From NCBI GenBank assembly GCA_964577055.1, contig CAZNWC010000001.1, positions 186,001-250,000 of the forward strand: a stretch of DNA of 64,000 nt, given 5' to 3'. Of the stretch, positions 36,029 through 44,593 are shown in pieces. Position 1 is the stretch's first letter. The number at the start of each line of letters is the position of its first letter. Under the pieces are notes generated by a model that was not told the DNA's origin, searched no databases, and saw nothing but the letters and a program-made list of their open reading frames with translations. This DNA comes from PNNG01 sp964577055 (GTDB lineage: Bacteria; Bacteroidota; Bacteroidia; UBA7662). The position numbers were made by a program, and so were the translations under genes.

Positions 36029-36057
36029 GTTCAAAGTTCAAAGTTCAAAGTTCAAAA
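36029..36057 (+). repeat. Left heptamer array of four-helix-bundle cassette 2
   Basis: Four tandem GTTCAAA units start 8 bases after the sufB stop. The inverted counterpart (TTTGAAC units) is at 36603-36639. Confidence 0.85.
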
Positions 36058-36073
36058 GGCAGATACAAGAAAG

Positions 36074-36550
36074 ATGGGCTACTTAGCTTTTGAGGAGACT
36101 AAAGTATGGCAAGAAGGAAAATTACTTGTTAAGGAGCTTTATCAAGCCATTAACGATAATAGTTCTTTCGCACACGACTATGCTTTGGCCAATCAAATAC
36201 GGAGATCAGCCATTTCAATTCCATCGAATATTGCCGAAGGTTTTGAACGAGCAAGCAACAAAGAACTCACCCAATTTTTGTACATAGCCAAAGGCTCATC
36301 GGGTGAACTAAGAACCCAAATTCAAATAGCAGTAGAACTAGAATATTTGTCACCCGAAGTGGCCAATAAACTAATAGAACAAGCCAAAGCTATAAGCAGA
36401 ATGTTGCAAACTTTGATCAACTACCTAAAAAACAGCGAATTCAAAAGGGTTAAGTATAGCTCCGAGGTAAAAGAACCAGAATCAACCTATTTCGTTGAGC
36501 CCACAGATGCTAGGTTATTCTTGGAAGCTCAAAACAACCTTCATACTTGA
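36074..36550 (+). CDS. Four-helix-bundle protein (23S rRNA intervening-sequence family), copy 2
   Basis: This 158-residue helical protein begins 'MGYLAFEETKVWQEGKLLVK' and has the core 'QIRRSAISIPSNIAEGFERA' with the invariant-looking NIAEG and 'YIAKGSSGELRTQ' in helix 3. The open frame extends upstream into sufB, but ATG 36074 starts the family-typical N-terminus. It has a C-terminal extension (about 125-158) absent from copy 1. The gene lies inside the Suf operon, in operon orientation, between inverted GTTCAAA arrays. Base composition is visibly more AT-rich than the flanking suf genes, which suggests separate origin. The role is unknown. Confidence 0.87.
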   Translation: MGYLAFEETKVWQEGKLLVKELYQAINDNSSFAHDYALANQIRRSAISIPSNIAEGFERASNKELTQFLYIAKGSSGELRTQIQIAVELEYLSPEVANKLIEQAKAISRMLQTLINYLKNSEFKRVKYSSEVKEPESTYFVEPTDARLFLEAQNNLHT

Positions 36551-36602
36551 ACATTAACCATTACCCATATTTCCAAAATTACGAGGGCGAAGCCCGAGTT
36601 CA

Positions 36603-36639
36603 TTGAACTTTGAACTTTGAACCTTGAACTTTGAACTGA
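36603..36639 (-). repeat. Right heptamer array of four-helix-bundle cassette 2
   Basis: On the - strand, five GTTCAAA-type units (one with GTTCAAG) run from just before the sufC ATG. The array ends one base before that ATG, so the leader of sufC consists of repeat sequence. A short GGGC-GAA-GCCC hairpin lies just upstream at 36584-36594. Confidence 0.85.
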
Positions 36640-36640
36640 C

Positions 36641-37396
36641 ATGCTACACATAAACAACCTCCGCGCGTCGATCGACGACAAACAAATCCTCAAAGGCATT
36701 AACCTCGAAGTAAAACCCGGTGAGGTGCATGCCATCATGGGGCCGAATGGCTCGGGCAAAAGCACCTTGTCGAGTGTGATTGCCGGTAGAGAAGGCTACG
36801 AAGTAAGCGGTGAAGTGCTGTTCAACGGCAACGACCTGCTGGAGATGGCGCCCGAAGTACGTGCTTGGGAAGGCATTTTCCTGGCTTTCCAATACCCTGT
36901 TGAAATTCCAGGTGTGAGCAATACCAACTTCATGCGTACCTGCATCAACGAGCAGCGCAAATACAAAGGCCTGCCCGAAATGGATGCCAGCACTTTTTTG
37001 CGTACCATGCGTGAGAAGGCTGAATTGGTAGAACTCGACCCCAACCTCATGAAGCGCTCGGTGAACCAAGGTTTTTCGGGCGGAGAAAAGAAGCGCAATG
37101 AAATTTTCCAGCTGGCTATGTTGGAGCCGAAGCTGGCCATCTTGGATGAAACCGATTCGGGCTTAGACATCGATGCCTTGCGCATTGTGTCGAACGGTGT
37201 GAACAAACTCCGCAACAAAGACAATGCATTTGTGGTGATTACCCACTACCAGCGTTTGCTCGATTACATTGTGCCCGACTTCGTGCACGTTTTGATGAAT
37301 GGCCAGATTGTAAAATCGGGCACCAAAGAACTCGCTTACGAACTCGAAGAAAAAGGTTACGACTGGTTGAAAGCCGAAACGAAAGCAACTGTATGA
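36641..37396 (+). CDS. sufC: Fe-S assembly ATPase SufC
   Basis: This is the ABC-type ATPase of the SufBCD scaffold. Walker A is 'GPNGSGKST' (about 34-42), the signature motif 'FSGGEKKRNE' and Walker B 'LAILDETDSGLD'. The 251-residue length is normal. It overlaps sufD by 4 bp. Its start codon follows the right repeat array directly and no Shine-Dalgarno sequence remains, so translation initiation may depend on the array or on coupling. Confidence 0.96.
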   Translation: MLHINNLRASIDDKQILKGINLEVKPGEVHAIMGPNGSGKSTLSSVIAGREGYEVSGEVLFNGNDLLEMAPEVRAWEGIFLAFQYPVEIPGVSNTNFMRTCINEQRKYKGLPEMDASTFLRTMREKAELVELDPNLMKRSVNQGFSGGEKKRNEIFQLAMLEPKLAILDETDSGLDIDALRIVSNGVNKLRNKDNAFVVITHYQRLLDYIVPDFVHVLMNGQIVKSGTKELAYELEEKGYDWLKAETKATV

Positions 37397-38703
37397 GCAC
37401 CCTTGCCCCTGCCAATACCCTAACCGACAGGCTCACCGTATTTGCCAACCAACTGGCGGGCGATCCGTTGGAAGCCATGCGTCGCTCAGGAGCAGCCGAT
37501 TTCGCACGTTTGGGATTGCCCCATACCGAACTCGAAGATTGGAAATACACCAACTTCAAAGGCTTGCAGCAGTTAGATGCCCTCGCACCACTGCCGATCC
37601 TCGACGAGGCCGCCATCGACCTCAACAAATACCGCATTGCAGGCATCGATGCCTATGAGCTGGTATTCATCAACGGGCGTTTTGCCGGCACCCTGAGCAG
37701 CCGATTTGAAAGCGAGAAGCGTTTTATCAGCTCTTTGGCCTTGGCCCGCAACCTGCGCACAGGCTTGCTGCTAGAACACCTTGGCGTGTATGCCCAGCAG
37801 CAAAGTGAAGGACTCACTGCTTTGAATACCGCTTTGGCACCCGATGGTTTTGTGATCCACTTGGCCAAAAACGAAGTATGCGAGCGCCCTGTAGTGGTTT
37901 ACCACATCAGTACCGGCACCAAAGAACGCGGTTGGGTAAACCAACGCAACCTGGTGGTAGCCGAAGCTGGCAGTCAGCTTACCCTCATCGAAAAATACAT
38001 CAGCGACAGTCCCATATTCGACAATGTAGTCACCGAAGTAGTGGTTGGCAGCAATGCCGATGTGGCGCATTACAAACTGCAAACCCGTTACGGTGATGCA
38101 TGGCATGTGGGAACCACCCGTGTGGAGCAAGAACGCGACAGCCGTTACTACAATGCCACCATTAGCTGGAGCGGCGAATTGGTGCGCAACAACCTGCAAA
38201 CCCGCCACAACGGAACAGGCTGCGAAACGCATTATTTCGGGCTATACCTGCTCGACCACGACAACCTCATCGACAACCACACCCTGGTAGACCACGCCCA
38301 GCCGCATTGCAACAGCCACGAGCTGTACAAAGGCATTGTGGGGCCGGCTGGCAAAGCCGTTTTTAACGGCAAAGTGATGGTGCGTCCCGATGCTCAAAAA
38401 ACCGATGCTTACCAAAGCAACGCCAATATTTTGCTGGCCGATACGGGTACCATCAACACCAAACCCGAGCTAGAAATTTTTGCCGATGATGTGAAGTGTT
38501 CACACGGCGCCACCATTGGTCAGCTCGATCTTAACGAACTTTTCTACCTCAAAGCCCGTGGCATTGGCGAAGAAAAGGCACGCACCATCTTGCTCACGGC
38601 CTTTGCTGGTGAAGTCATCGAAGCCATCCGTATTGACGCCCTGCGTGACGACCTCTTGGCCCAGTTGATGGACGAATTACACCGCATGCAAATCACTTTT
38701 TAA
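37393..38703 (+). CDS. sufD: Fe-S assembly protein SufD
   Basis: This partner of SufB in the SufBC2D complex is needed for iron acquisition during cluster assembly. The 436-residue beta-helix protein shows the conserved 'DHAQPHCNSHELYKGIV' and 'SPELEIFADDVKCSHGAT' type segments (here 'KPELEIFADDVKCSHGAT'), followed by 'LFYLKARGI'. It overlaps sufC by 4 bp (ATGA), and sufS starts 2 bases after its stop. The order and spacing show tight translational coupling. Confidence 0.94.
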   Translation: MSTLAPANTLTDRLTVFANQLAGDPLEAMRRSGAADFARLGLPHTELEDWKYTNFKGLQQLDALAPLPILDEAAIDLNKYRIAGIDAYELVFINGRFAGTLSSRFESEKRFISSLALARNLRTGLLLEHLGVYAQQQSEGLTALNTALAPDGFVIHLAKNEVCERPVVVYHISTGTKERGWVNQRNLVVAEAGSQLTLIEKYISDSPIFDNVVTEVVVGSNADVAHYKLQTRYGDAWHVGTTRVEQERDSRYYNATISWSGELVRNNLQTRHNGTGCETHYFGLYLLDHDNLIDNHTLVDHAQPHCNSHELYKGIVGPAGKAVFNGKVMVRPDAQKTDAYQSNANILLADTGTINTKPELEIFADDVKCSHGATIGQLDLNELFYLKARGIGEEKARTILLTAFAGEVIEAIRIDALRDDLLAQLMDELHRMQITF

Positions 38704-38705
38704 GA

Positions 38706-39938
38706 ATGCAAACCGACATACATACCGATTGGGCCACGGTCCGCAACGACTTCCCCATTTTGCGCGAAAGCGTGAACGGGCGCCCATTGGTGTATTTCGA
38801 CAATGCAGCCACCTCGCAAAAACCGCAGGTGGTGATTGATGCGCTGGTTGATTACTACAGTCGATACAACAGCAATGTACACCGCGGGGTGCACAGCCTG
38901 AGTCAACAGGCCACCTCTGCCTTTGAGGCGGTGCGCAAACAAGTGCAACATTTCATTGGTGCACGGCATGAAGCCGAAATCATTTATACCCGCGGTACCA
39001 CCGAAGCCATCAACCTTGTGGCCCAAAGCTGGGGCTCGCTGGAGGTGCTGCAGGGCGATGAAATTCTAATTACCGCACTCGAACACCACGCCAACATAGT
39101 GCCCTGGCAGATGTTGTGCGAGCGTACCGGCGCCAAATTGGTGGTGGTACCCATCAACGATGCCGGCGAAGTGTCGTTACAAGATTTTGCCAACAAGCTG
39201 AGTCCCCGCACCCGCATGGCTGCATTCAGCTGGATCAGCAATGCCCTTGGCACCGTGAATCCGGTACACGAGATGGTAGCCTTGGCCCAAGCGCAAGGCA
39301 CCCGCACCTTGGTAGATGCCGCCCAAGCAGCGCCCCACAGCACGATCGATGTGCAGGCACTCGGCTGCGATTTCCTCGTGTTTTCTGCCCACAAAATGCT
39401 CGGCCCAACAGGGGTAGGCATTTTGTACGGCCGACTGGAATTGCTTGAGCAAATGCCTCCCGTGCAAGGTGGTGGCGATATGATCAAAGAAGTACGCTTC
39501 GAAAAAACCACCTACAACGAACTGCCCTTGCGCCTTGAAGCGGGTACGCCCAATATTGCCGATGTGATTGCTTTTGGCAAGGCGCTCGAATACCTCCAAG
39601 CCTTGGGCATGGAAAATATCGAACTGCGCGAACAAGAGCTTCTGGCTTACGCTACAGCCCAATTAAAGGCATTGCCCGGCATTCGCTTGGTGGGAACGGC
39701 TGCCGATAAACGCAGTGTGTTGAGCTTTATGGTAGAGGGTGCTCATCCATATGATGTGGGTGTATTGCTCGACCAAATGGGCATCGCCATCCGAACTGGC
39801 CACCACTGTGCACAGCCCATCATGGACCGTTTTGAGATTCCCGGAACCTGCCGCGCCTCCTTTGCGTTCTATAACAGCTTTGAGGAGATCGACCGTTTTG
39901 TAACGGCCCTTCAAAAAGTGCAAAAAATGCTATCGTGA
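38706..39938 (+). CDS. sufS: Cysteine desulfurase SufS
   Basis: This PLP enzyme of the type II desulfurase group provides sulfur to SufE/SufBCD. The Schiff-base lysine is K230 in 'VFSAHKMLGPTG'. The persulfide-forming cysteine is C368 in 'RTGHHCAQP', in the compact loop typical of SufS. At 410 residues the length is normal. Its stop overlaps the sufE start (TGATG). Confidence 0.95.
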   Translation: MQTDIHTDWATVRNDFPILRESVNGRPLVYFDNAATSQKPQVVIDALVDYYSRYNSNVHRGVHSLSQQATSAFEAVRKQVQHFIGARHEAEIIYTRGTTEAINLVAQSWGSLEVLQGDEILITALEHHANIVPWQMLCERTGAKLVVVPINDAGEVSLQDFANKLSPRTRMAAFSWISNALGTVNPVHEMVALAQAQGTRTLVDAAQAAPHSTIDVQALGCDFLVFSAHKMLGPTGVGILYGRLELLEQMPPVQGGGDMIKEVRFEKTTYNELPLRLEAGTPNIADVIAFGKALEYLQALGMENIELREQELLAYATAQLKALPGIRLVGTAADKRSVLSFMVEGAHPYDVGVLLDQMGIAIRTGHHCAQPIMDRFEIPGTCRASFAFYNSFEEIDRFVTALQKVQKMLS

Positions 39939-40369
39939 TGAGCAGATTCCAAGACATACAAAAGCAGTTGGTAGAAGATTTTAGCTTCCTCGAAGATTGG
40001 GAAGATAAATACGCCTACCTCATCGATTTGGGCAAGAGCCTCCAACCCCTCGATGCCACCTACAAAAACGAAAATTACCTCATCAAAGGCTGTCAGAGCA
40101 AAGTATGGCTGCATGCCGAATTGGAGGGCGACCGCATCCGCTATTTTGCCGATTCTGACGCTTTTATTTCCAAAGGCATAGTAGCCCTGCTGGTGAAAGT
40201 GTTCGACGGCCAAAAGCCCGAAGATGTGCTGCACGGTGACTTTTTCGTGGTCGACCAAATTGGACTCGCCGCTCACCTTTCGCCAAACCGTGCCAATGGC
40301 TTGGGCAGCATGCTCAAACAAATGCGTGCCTATGCCCTCGCCTACCAAACCAAAACGCAAAACGCCTGA
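39938..40369 (+). CDS. sufE: Sulfur acceptor protein SufE
   Basis: This protein takes persulfide sulfur from SufS and passes it to SufB. It has 143 residues, with acceptor cysteine C52 in 'IKGCQSKVW', the signature of the family. The ATG at 39938 overlaps the sufS stop by one base. A GTG one codon upstream is also in frame but less likely. The SufT-like gene follows after 3 bases. Confidence 0.93.
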   Translation: MSRFQDIQKQLVEDFSFLEDWEDKYAYLIDLGKSLQPLDATYKNENYLIKGCQSKVWLHAELEGDRIRYFADSDAFISKGIVALLVKVFDGQKPEDVLHGDFFVVDQIGLAAHLSPNRANGLGSMLKQMRAYALAYQTKTQNA

Positions 40370-40372
40370 AGC

Positions 40373-40693
40373 ATGTCAGACCGCAGCTTTGTAGAAATTC
40401 AGAACGACGTCATCAGCATCCTCAAGACCATTTTCGACCCTGAAATTCCGGTCGACATATATGAACTGGGGCTGATTTATGAAATAAAAGTAAGTCCGGG
40501 CGGCAAGGTAGATGTACTGATGACACTCACCTCGCCTGCTTGTCCGGTTGCCGGCACCCTCCCAGGGGAGGTAGAAGGCAAGCTCAAAGGCATCAACGGT
40601 GTGAGCGAAGTAAAGGTAGAACTCACCTTCGACCCACCTTGGAGCCAGGAACTGATGAGCGAAGAAGCCAAATTGGAATTGGGTTTTCTGTAG
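40373..40693 (+). CDS. SufT-like MIP18/DUF59 Fe-S maturation protein
   Basis: This 106-residue DUF59/MIP18-family protein commonly closes suf operons and helps deliver Fe-S clusters to target proteins. 'DPEIPVDIYELGLIYEI' and 'TSPACPVAGTLPGEV' are the two diagnostic segments, the second with the conserved cysteine. The following terminator marks it as the last gene of the operon. The exact client set is unknown. Confidence 0.88.
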   Translation: MSDRSFVEIQNDVISILKTIFDPEIPVDIYELGLIYEIKVSPGGKVDVLMTLTSPACPVAGTLPGEVEGKLKGINGVSEVKVELTFDPPWSQELMSEEAKLELGFL

Positions 40694-40714
40694 CCAAAAT
40701 CAAACACAAATAAT

Positions 40715-40744
40715 GCCTCTGCTATCGCAGGGGCTTTTTTTTTT
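40715..40744 (+). terminator. Suf operon terminator
   Basis: GCCTCTGC pairs with GCAGGGGC (one wobble) around TATC, followed by ten T residues, 20 bases after the last suf gene. Confidence 0.93.
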
Positions 40745-40868
40745 GCAAACACGCTTCGAAAAACAGGCAGACTGCGACAGCGCCTCAACAAGTGGCGCCA
40801 CCTGAAGCTGTTGTGGTCTTGTTGGCACACGGCTTGTACATCAGCCGACATCCAATAAAAACCCAAAC

Positions 40869-42398
40869 ATGAAAAAAACTTTGCTCATCGCTGCCTGCTT
40901 TGCCAGCAGCATCTTCTTGGTTCAAGCTCAAAAAACGTCACCCTTGGTGAGCCCTTTCGGAGGCCCGAAATTTCTTGAAGCCGCAGAGGCTGCTTGGCCA
41001 ACTGAAATCCAGCGTGGCCCTTTGCTCCGTCAGGCCTTCAACAATCAGTACATTCCCGACACTGCCTTTTACCACGGTTGGGACGATGCCAATCAAAACT
41101 ATTACATGCACACCAAAGCCCACTTTACCTATGGTCATGCTGCCAGTTTGCGGAGAATAGATTATTACGAAGTTGGCAACAATGGCTGGGAAATTGTAAC
41201 CAGCGATACCTTCTATTATGATGCTGCCAATCGCTTAACAGCCATGGAAACCTTTGAAAATGGCATTCCGGTTTTCCGCATGGAAATGAACTACAACGCG
41301 AATGGATTGCTTACTGGTCGTCATTACATGGTAAGTCAAGGCCCTAGCATTGTCAACACCGCTTGGGAAACCGTTTTGGGCGACTCCATCGAAATCCATA
41401 CTACCAGCAACAACCAGATCACTTCTTACACCCTTCTTGCCGCTTCGTTTACATGGAACGGTTGGATGCCCATGTTCAAGGCCAGTAATATTCAATACAA
41501 TGCACAAGGAATTCCTGTGAACATGGCTGTCAACGGATACACTGGGACTGGCTGGAGCGACACGGTATTTTACAATAATATGCGTTGGGATTTTGGCTTT
41601 GGCAATTGGGCCGAGGCCAGCAATATGACCAATGCCATTGAAGAGCGCTACAGCCTTCTTCCTCGCCAAGAACTATTCTTGAAGCAACCCACGGGTTATA
41701 CCCTCACACAGCAAGTAAACGGACAAATGGTAGCGATTGAGCGTGCCACGCCCATTCCAGCAGTCGCTTCACCCGATAGTGTGATTTACGAGATTTACGC
41801 CAACAATGCATGGGAGGCAGCCGCCCGCAGCATGTATACCTATGCCGGCGGACAGGTGACCAGCACATGGTATGAGGAATTCAACGGAACCACTTTTGAA
41901 CCTATCGAGCGTTCGGTCTTTGCCTTTTCAAACAACATTTTGAGCGAAAGCCGCTTTGAATTGTGGGATGCAGTGGCAAACGGCTGGCTGGTAGATGAAG
42001 GATATTTCTACCGCACCCTGATGGCGCAAAGTCGTCCTGACAGCATTGAAACCCTTGTACTCAATCCGGCCACCCTTCAATACATACCATCGTCGCTGGC
42101 TACTTTCAGCTACAATACCGCCGCCTCGGTTCGTGCCGTTAATCCAGGGTTAGACATGCAAGTATGGCCCAATCCAGGGAAAGAAACCCTGCATCTTCGT
42201 GTGCAGGATGCATTGGCCCAGCAGGGTGCCGAAGTACACGTAATGGATTTGCAAGGAAGGCTTGTGCATACAGCCCGTTTTGATCAGGAGATCATGCATG
42301 GGGTTCAACTGCCCAGCGAGCAATGGCCAGCGGGCATGTACATCTTGCAAGTGAAGGCAGCAAATGCACATGAAAGTTTTCGATTGGTGAAGCACTGA
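40869..42398 (+). CDS. Secreted protein of unknown function with T9SS sorting domain
   Basis: This 509-residue exported protein has a signal peptide (about 1-20). The middle region (about 70-390) is built of repeated short beta units resembling YD-type or DUF4595-like hairpins ('DYYEVGNNGWEIVTSDTFYYDAANRL', read as separate strands). The C-terminal T9SS domain begins 'MQVWPNPGKETL' and ends 'SFRLVKH'. No catalytic motif was recognised. A terminator follows, shared with the convergent Hpt gene. Confidence 0.75.
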   Translation: MKKTLLIAACFASSIFLVQAQKTSPLVSPFGGPKFLEAAEAAWPTEIQRGPLLRQAFNNQYIPDTAFYHGWDDANQNYYMHTKAHFTYGHAASLRRIDYYEVGNNGWEIVTSDTFYYDAANRLTAMETFENGIPVFRMEMNYNANGLLTGRHYMVSQGPSIVNTAWETVLGDSIEIHTTSNNQITSYTLLAASFTWNGWMPMFKASNIQYNAQGIPVNMAVNGYTGTGWSDTVFYNNMRWDFGFGNWAEASNMTNAIEERYSLLPRQELFLKQPTGYTLTQQVNGQMVAIERATPIPAVASPDSVIYEIYANNAWEAAARSMYTYAGGQVTSTWYEEFNGTTFEPIERSVFAFSNNILSESRFELWDAVANGWLVDEGYFYRTLMAQSRPDSIETLVLNPATLQYIPSSLATFSYNTAASVRAVNPGLDMQVWPNPGKETLHLRVQDALAQQGAEVHVMDLQGRLVHTARFDQEIMHGVQLPSEQWPAGMYILQVKAANAHESFRLVKH

Positions 42399-42413
42399 AC
42401 ATGTGCATAATGC

Positions 42414-42441
42414 GCAAAAAAGGCCGGTTTCCCGGCCTTTT
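42414..42441. terminator. Bidirectional terminator between T9SS protein and Hpt genes
   Basis: GGCCGG-TTTC-CCGGCC is preceded by an A-run and followed by TTTTCTTATTTT, so it can serve both convergent genes. Confidence 0.88.
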
Positions 42442-42442
42442 C

Positions 42443-42784
42443 TTATTTTAAGTCAGCTTTCAGCTGATCTATTACCACATTCAAGTTGTCAAGTAATGCG
42501 TTTGTTTGTGCAGGCAACTCATGCAAACGTTCTCCGTTTTTGGCATCCTTTTCAACGCGAAGCACCAATTCTTTCATCGGATCGGTGCACAACATGCCAA
42601 TAGGTGCTTTGATTTTATGCGCCAATGACCCCAAGGTTGTCCAATTTTCTTCCTTCAAAGCGATGCGAACTTTCTCCATCTCACCCACGATTTCCTCCAG
42701 GAAGGTGTTCACAATTTCACGCTGAAAGTCTTTGTCGCCTCCTGAAATTTCTTCGAGATAGCTGTAGGATACCAAAGTTGCCAC
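42443..42784 (-). CDS. Orphan histidine-phosphotransfer (Hpt) protein
   Basis: This 113-residue four-helix Hpt domain carries the phospho-accepting histidine H56 in 'LAHKIKAPIGML'. It should relay phosphate between a hybrid kinase and a response regulator in the cytosol. No partner genes are adjacent. The nearest hybrid-kinase sequences (57183-59027) are pseudogenes. The start codon is GTG at 42784. Transcription on the - strand ends at the shared terminator. Confidence 0.85.
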   Translation of the reverse strand: MATLVSYSYLEEISGGDKDFQREIVNTFLEEIVGEMEKVRIALKEENWTTLGSLAHKIKAPIGMLCTDPMKELVLRVEKDAKNGERLHELPAQTNALLDNLNVVIDQLKADLK

Positions 42785-42963
42785 GGTTTAGCTTATTTGA
42801 AATTTTAGTCAAATATAAGCTTATATCTGAAAACACCATGCAATTGAAAGCTTAACCGCAAGTGCATCGCTCAGGACTAAATCACGGCCAAAATGCTGTC
42901 ATCATTAGGGTGATTGACGAAAGTTTAAAAGACGTATCTTGCAAGCCGCCTAAAAACTACACT

Positions 42964-43977
42964 ATGCTTAAAAAATCCATTATTACGGGTGTGGGTCACT
43001 ACGTACCCGAAAATGTGGTGACCAACAACGACTTGGCAGCGCGCATGAATACCAGCAATGAATGGATTGTTGAGCGCACAGGAATACTCGAACGACGACA
43101 TGTAATTGCCGGAGGCGATGATACCACTGCCACCATGGGAACCAAAGCAGCACGCATGGCCATTGCAAATGCCGGCTTGACTCCCGACGATATCGACTTC
43201 ATTGTTTTTGCCACCTTAAGTCCCGATTATTATTTCCCTGGCCCTGGTGTGCAGGTGCAAGAGCAATTGGAGCTAAAGCGGGAAATAGGTGCACTCGATG
43301 TACGCAACCAATGCTCTGGCTTTATCTACAGCTTGTCAGTAGCCGATCAGTTCATCAAAACAGGCATGTACAAGCATATCCTGGTGATTGGCTCAGAATT
43401 GCACAGCGGAGGCCTCGACTTCACCGACCGTGGACGCAACGTGAGTGTGATTTTTGGCGATGGTGCAGGTGCAGTAGTGCTTTCGGCCAGCGATGACGAT
43501 AGCAGGGGAATTTTGTCGACCCACCTGTTCAGTGAGGGCAAACATGCCAAAGAACTGGCCTTGACTGCTCCGTCTACCCGTGATTGGATTCCCAATATTC
43601 TTGAACGGAACAATCCCGAAGAAACCGACTATTATCCCTACATGAATGGCAATTTTGTATTCAAGCATGCTGTTGTCCGTTTTGCTGAGGCCATTCAAGC
43701 TGCATTGCAAACCAACGGGGTAAAGCCTGAGGACATCAAAATCTTAATTCCGCATCAAGCCAATCTACGCATCAGTCAATTCATTCAACAATCCATGAAG
43801 TTGCGCGACGACCAGGTGTACAACAACATCATGCGCTATGGCAACACAACAGCAGCCTCCATACCCATTGCGCTGAGTGAAGCGCATGCAGAAGGCCGCA
43901 TTCAAAAAGGTGATTTGGTATTGTTTGCTGCCTTTGGGAGCGGCTTTACCTGGGCATCGGCGCTCATGCGCTGGTAA
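42964..43977 (+). CDS. Beta-ketoacyl-ACP synthase III (FabH-like)
   Basis: This thiolase-fold condensing enzyme starts fatty-acid synthesis or a related acyl pathway. The catalytic triad is visible: C117 in 'VRNQCSGF', H264 in 'IPHQANLRI' and N294 in 'YGNTTAAS'. The ATG at 42964 begins 'MLKKSIITGVGHYVPE', typical for the family. The open frame upstream to 42862 lacks family similarity. The product has 337 residues. It is not linked to other fab genes, so it may be a secondary KAS III rather than the housekeeping FabH. It is followed by a strong bidirectional terminator. Confidence 0.9.
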   Translation: MLKKSIITGVGHYVPENVVTNNDLAARMNTSNEWIVERTGILERRHVIAGGDDTTATMGTKAARMAIANAGLTPDDIDFIVFATLSPDYYFPGPGVQVQEQLELKREIGALDVRNQCSGFIYSLSVADQFIKTGMYKHILVIGSELHSGGLDFTDRGRNVSVIFGDGAGAVVLSASDDDSRGILSTHLFSEGKHAKELALTAPSTRDWIPNILERNNPEETDYYPYMNGNFVFKHAVVRFAEAIQAALQTNGVKPEDIKILIPHQANLRISQFIQQSMKLRDDQVYNNIMRYGNTTAASIPIALSEAHAEGRIQKGDLVLFAAFGSGFTWASALMRW

Positions 43978-43988
43978 AATGAACAACA

Positions 43989-44024
43989 TAAAAAAAGGGC
44001 GGCACCAAAGTGTCGCCCTTTTTT
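43989..44024. terminator. Bidirectional terminator between KAS III and DUF6526 genes
   Basis: GGGCGGCAC pairs with GTGTCGCCC (one wobble) around CAAA. A-run and T-run flank it on both sides, serving both convergent genes. Confidence 0.93.
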
Positions 44025-44038
44025 GTGAATGGACTGCC

Positions 44039-44482
44039 TCAAATGATGTGTTTGTCGTGGCGCCATTCACGAATACGTTGCCGTATTTGTTTGGCAGTAA
44101 GCTTTTCTTTCAAGGTTAATTCGATCAACGGCAATAGTTCATCATCGGCGGCCAAACGCAAGGCCGCTATTTGATGGATATTCAGCTGCATTTCGAGTTG
44201 TCGGAAGTGTTTGCCTGAAAGCTCCAGGTATCGCAAGCGCATTTCCAACATCATGATGCGTCTTTGATTGAGATAAGGCAATCTTCGGCTTTGCAATCCT
44301 ATGAGCAAAATGAGGAGACTTAGCAAAGCGAAGTACAAGACTTCGATGCTCCAACCCTGACTTTCGTATGAATATGCGGCCAGCATGTACACGCAAACCG
44401 CGAAAAATGCCATCGCCAATGGAAAAATCAGCAAGTGATACAAGGGTTGAAAACGAAAATACTTCCGATAAAACGGCTTCAT
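44039..44482 (-). CDS. DUF6526-like small membrane protein
   Basis: This 147-residue protein has two N-terminal transmembrane helices (about 15-36 and 45-63) and a charged cytosolic helical tail (about 68-147). The tail contains 'RLAADDELLPLIELTLKE' and 'AKQIRQRIREWRHD', typical of the DUF6526 family. The function is unknown. It is monocistronic on the - strand between two terminators. Confidence 0.75.
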   Translation of the reverse strand: MKPFYRKYFRFQPLYHLLIFPLAMAFFAVCVYMLAAYSYESQGWSIEVLYFALLSLLILLIGLQSRRLPYLNQRRIMMLEMRLRYLELSGKHFRQLEMQLNIHQIAALRLAADDELLPLIELTLKEKLTAKQIRQRIREWRHDKHII

Positions 44483-44540
44483 ACGGGCTTAGATTTGTCA
44501 ACAAAGCTATTAAAAAGCCTCCAACTTCGCGTCAGGACAA

Positions 44541-44572
44541 ATAAAAAGCCGAATGTAGATCATTCGGCTTTC
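44541..44572 (-). terminator. Terminator of the Hsp20 gene
   Basis: AAGCCGAATG-TAGAT-CATTCGGCTT is a perfect 10-bp stem. On the - strand it is followed by TTTTTATTT, 20-50 bases after the hsp20 stop. Confidence 0.92.
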
Positions 44573-44593
44573 AACGCATGTGCTGGGTTGCAG

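Noticed and set aside
31355..36640. Treating the region between the two helix-bundle genes as one composite transposon
   Set aside because: The arrays flanking each gene differ in sequence, and essential genes (trpS, sufB) lie between them in ordinary order.
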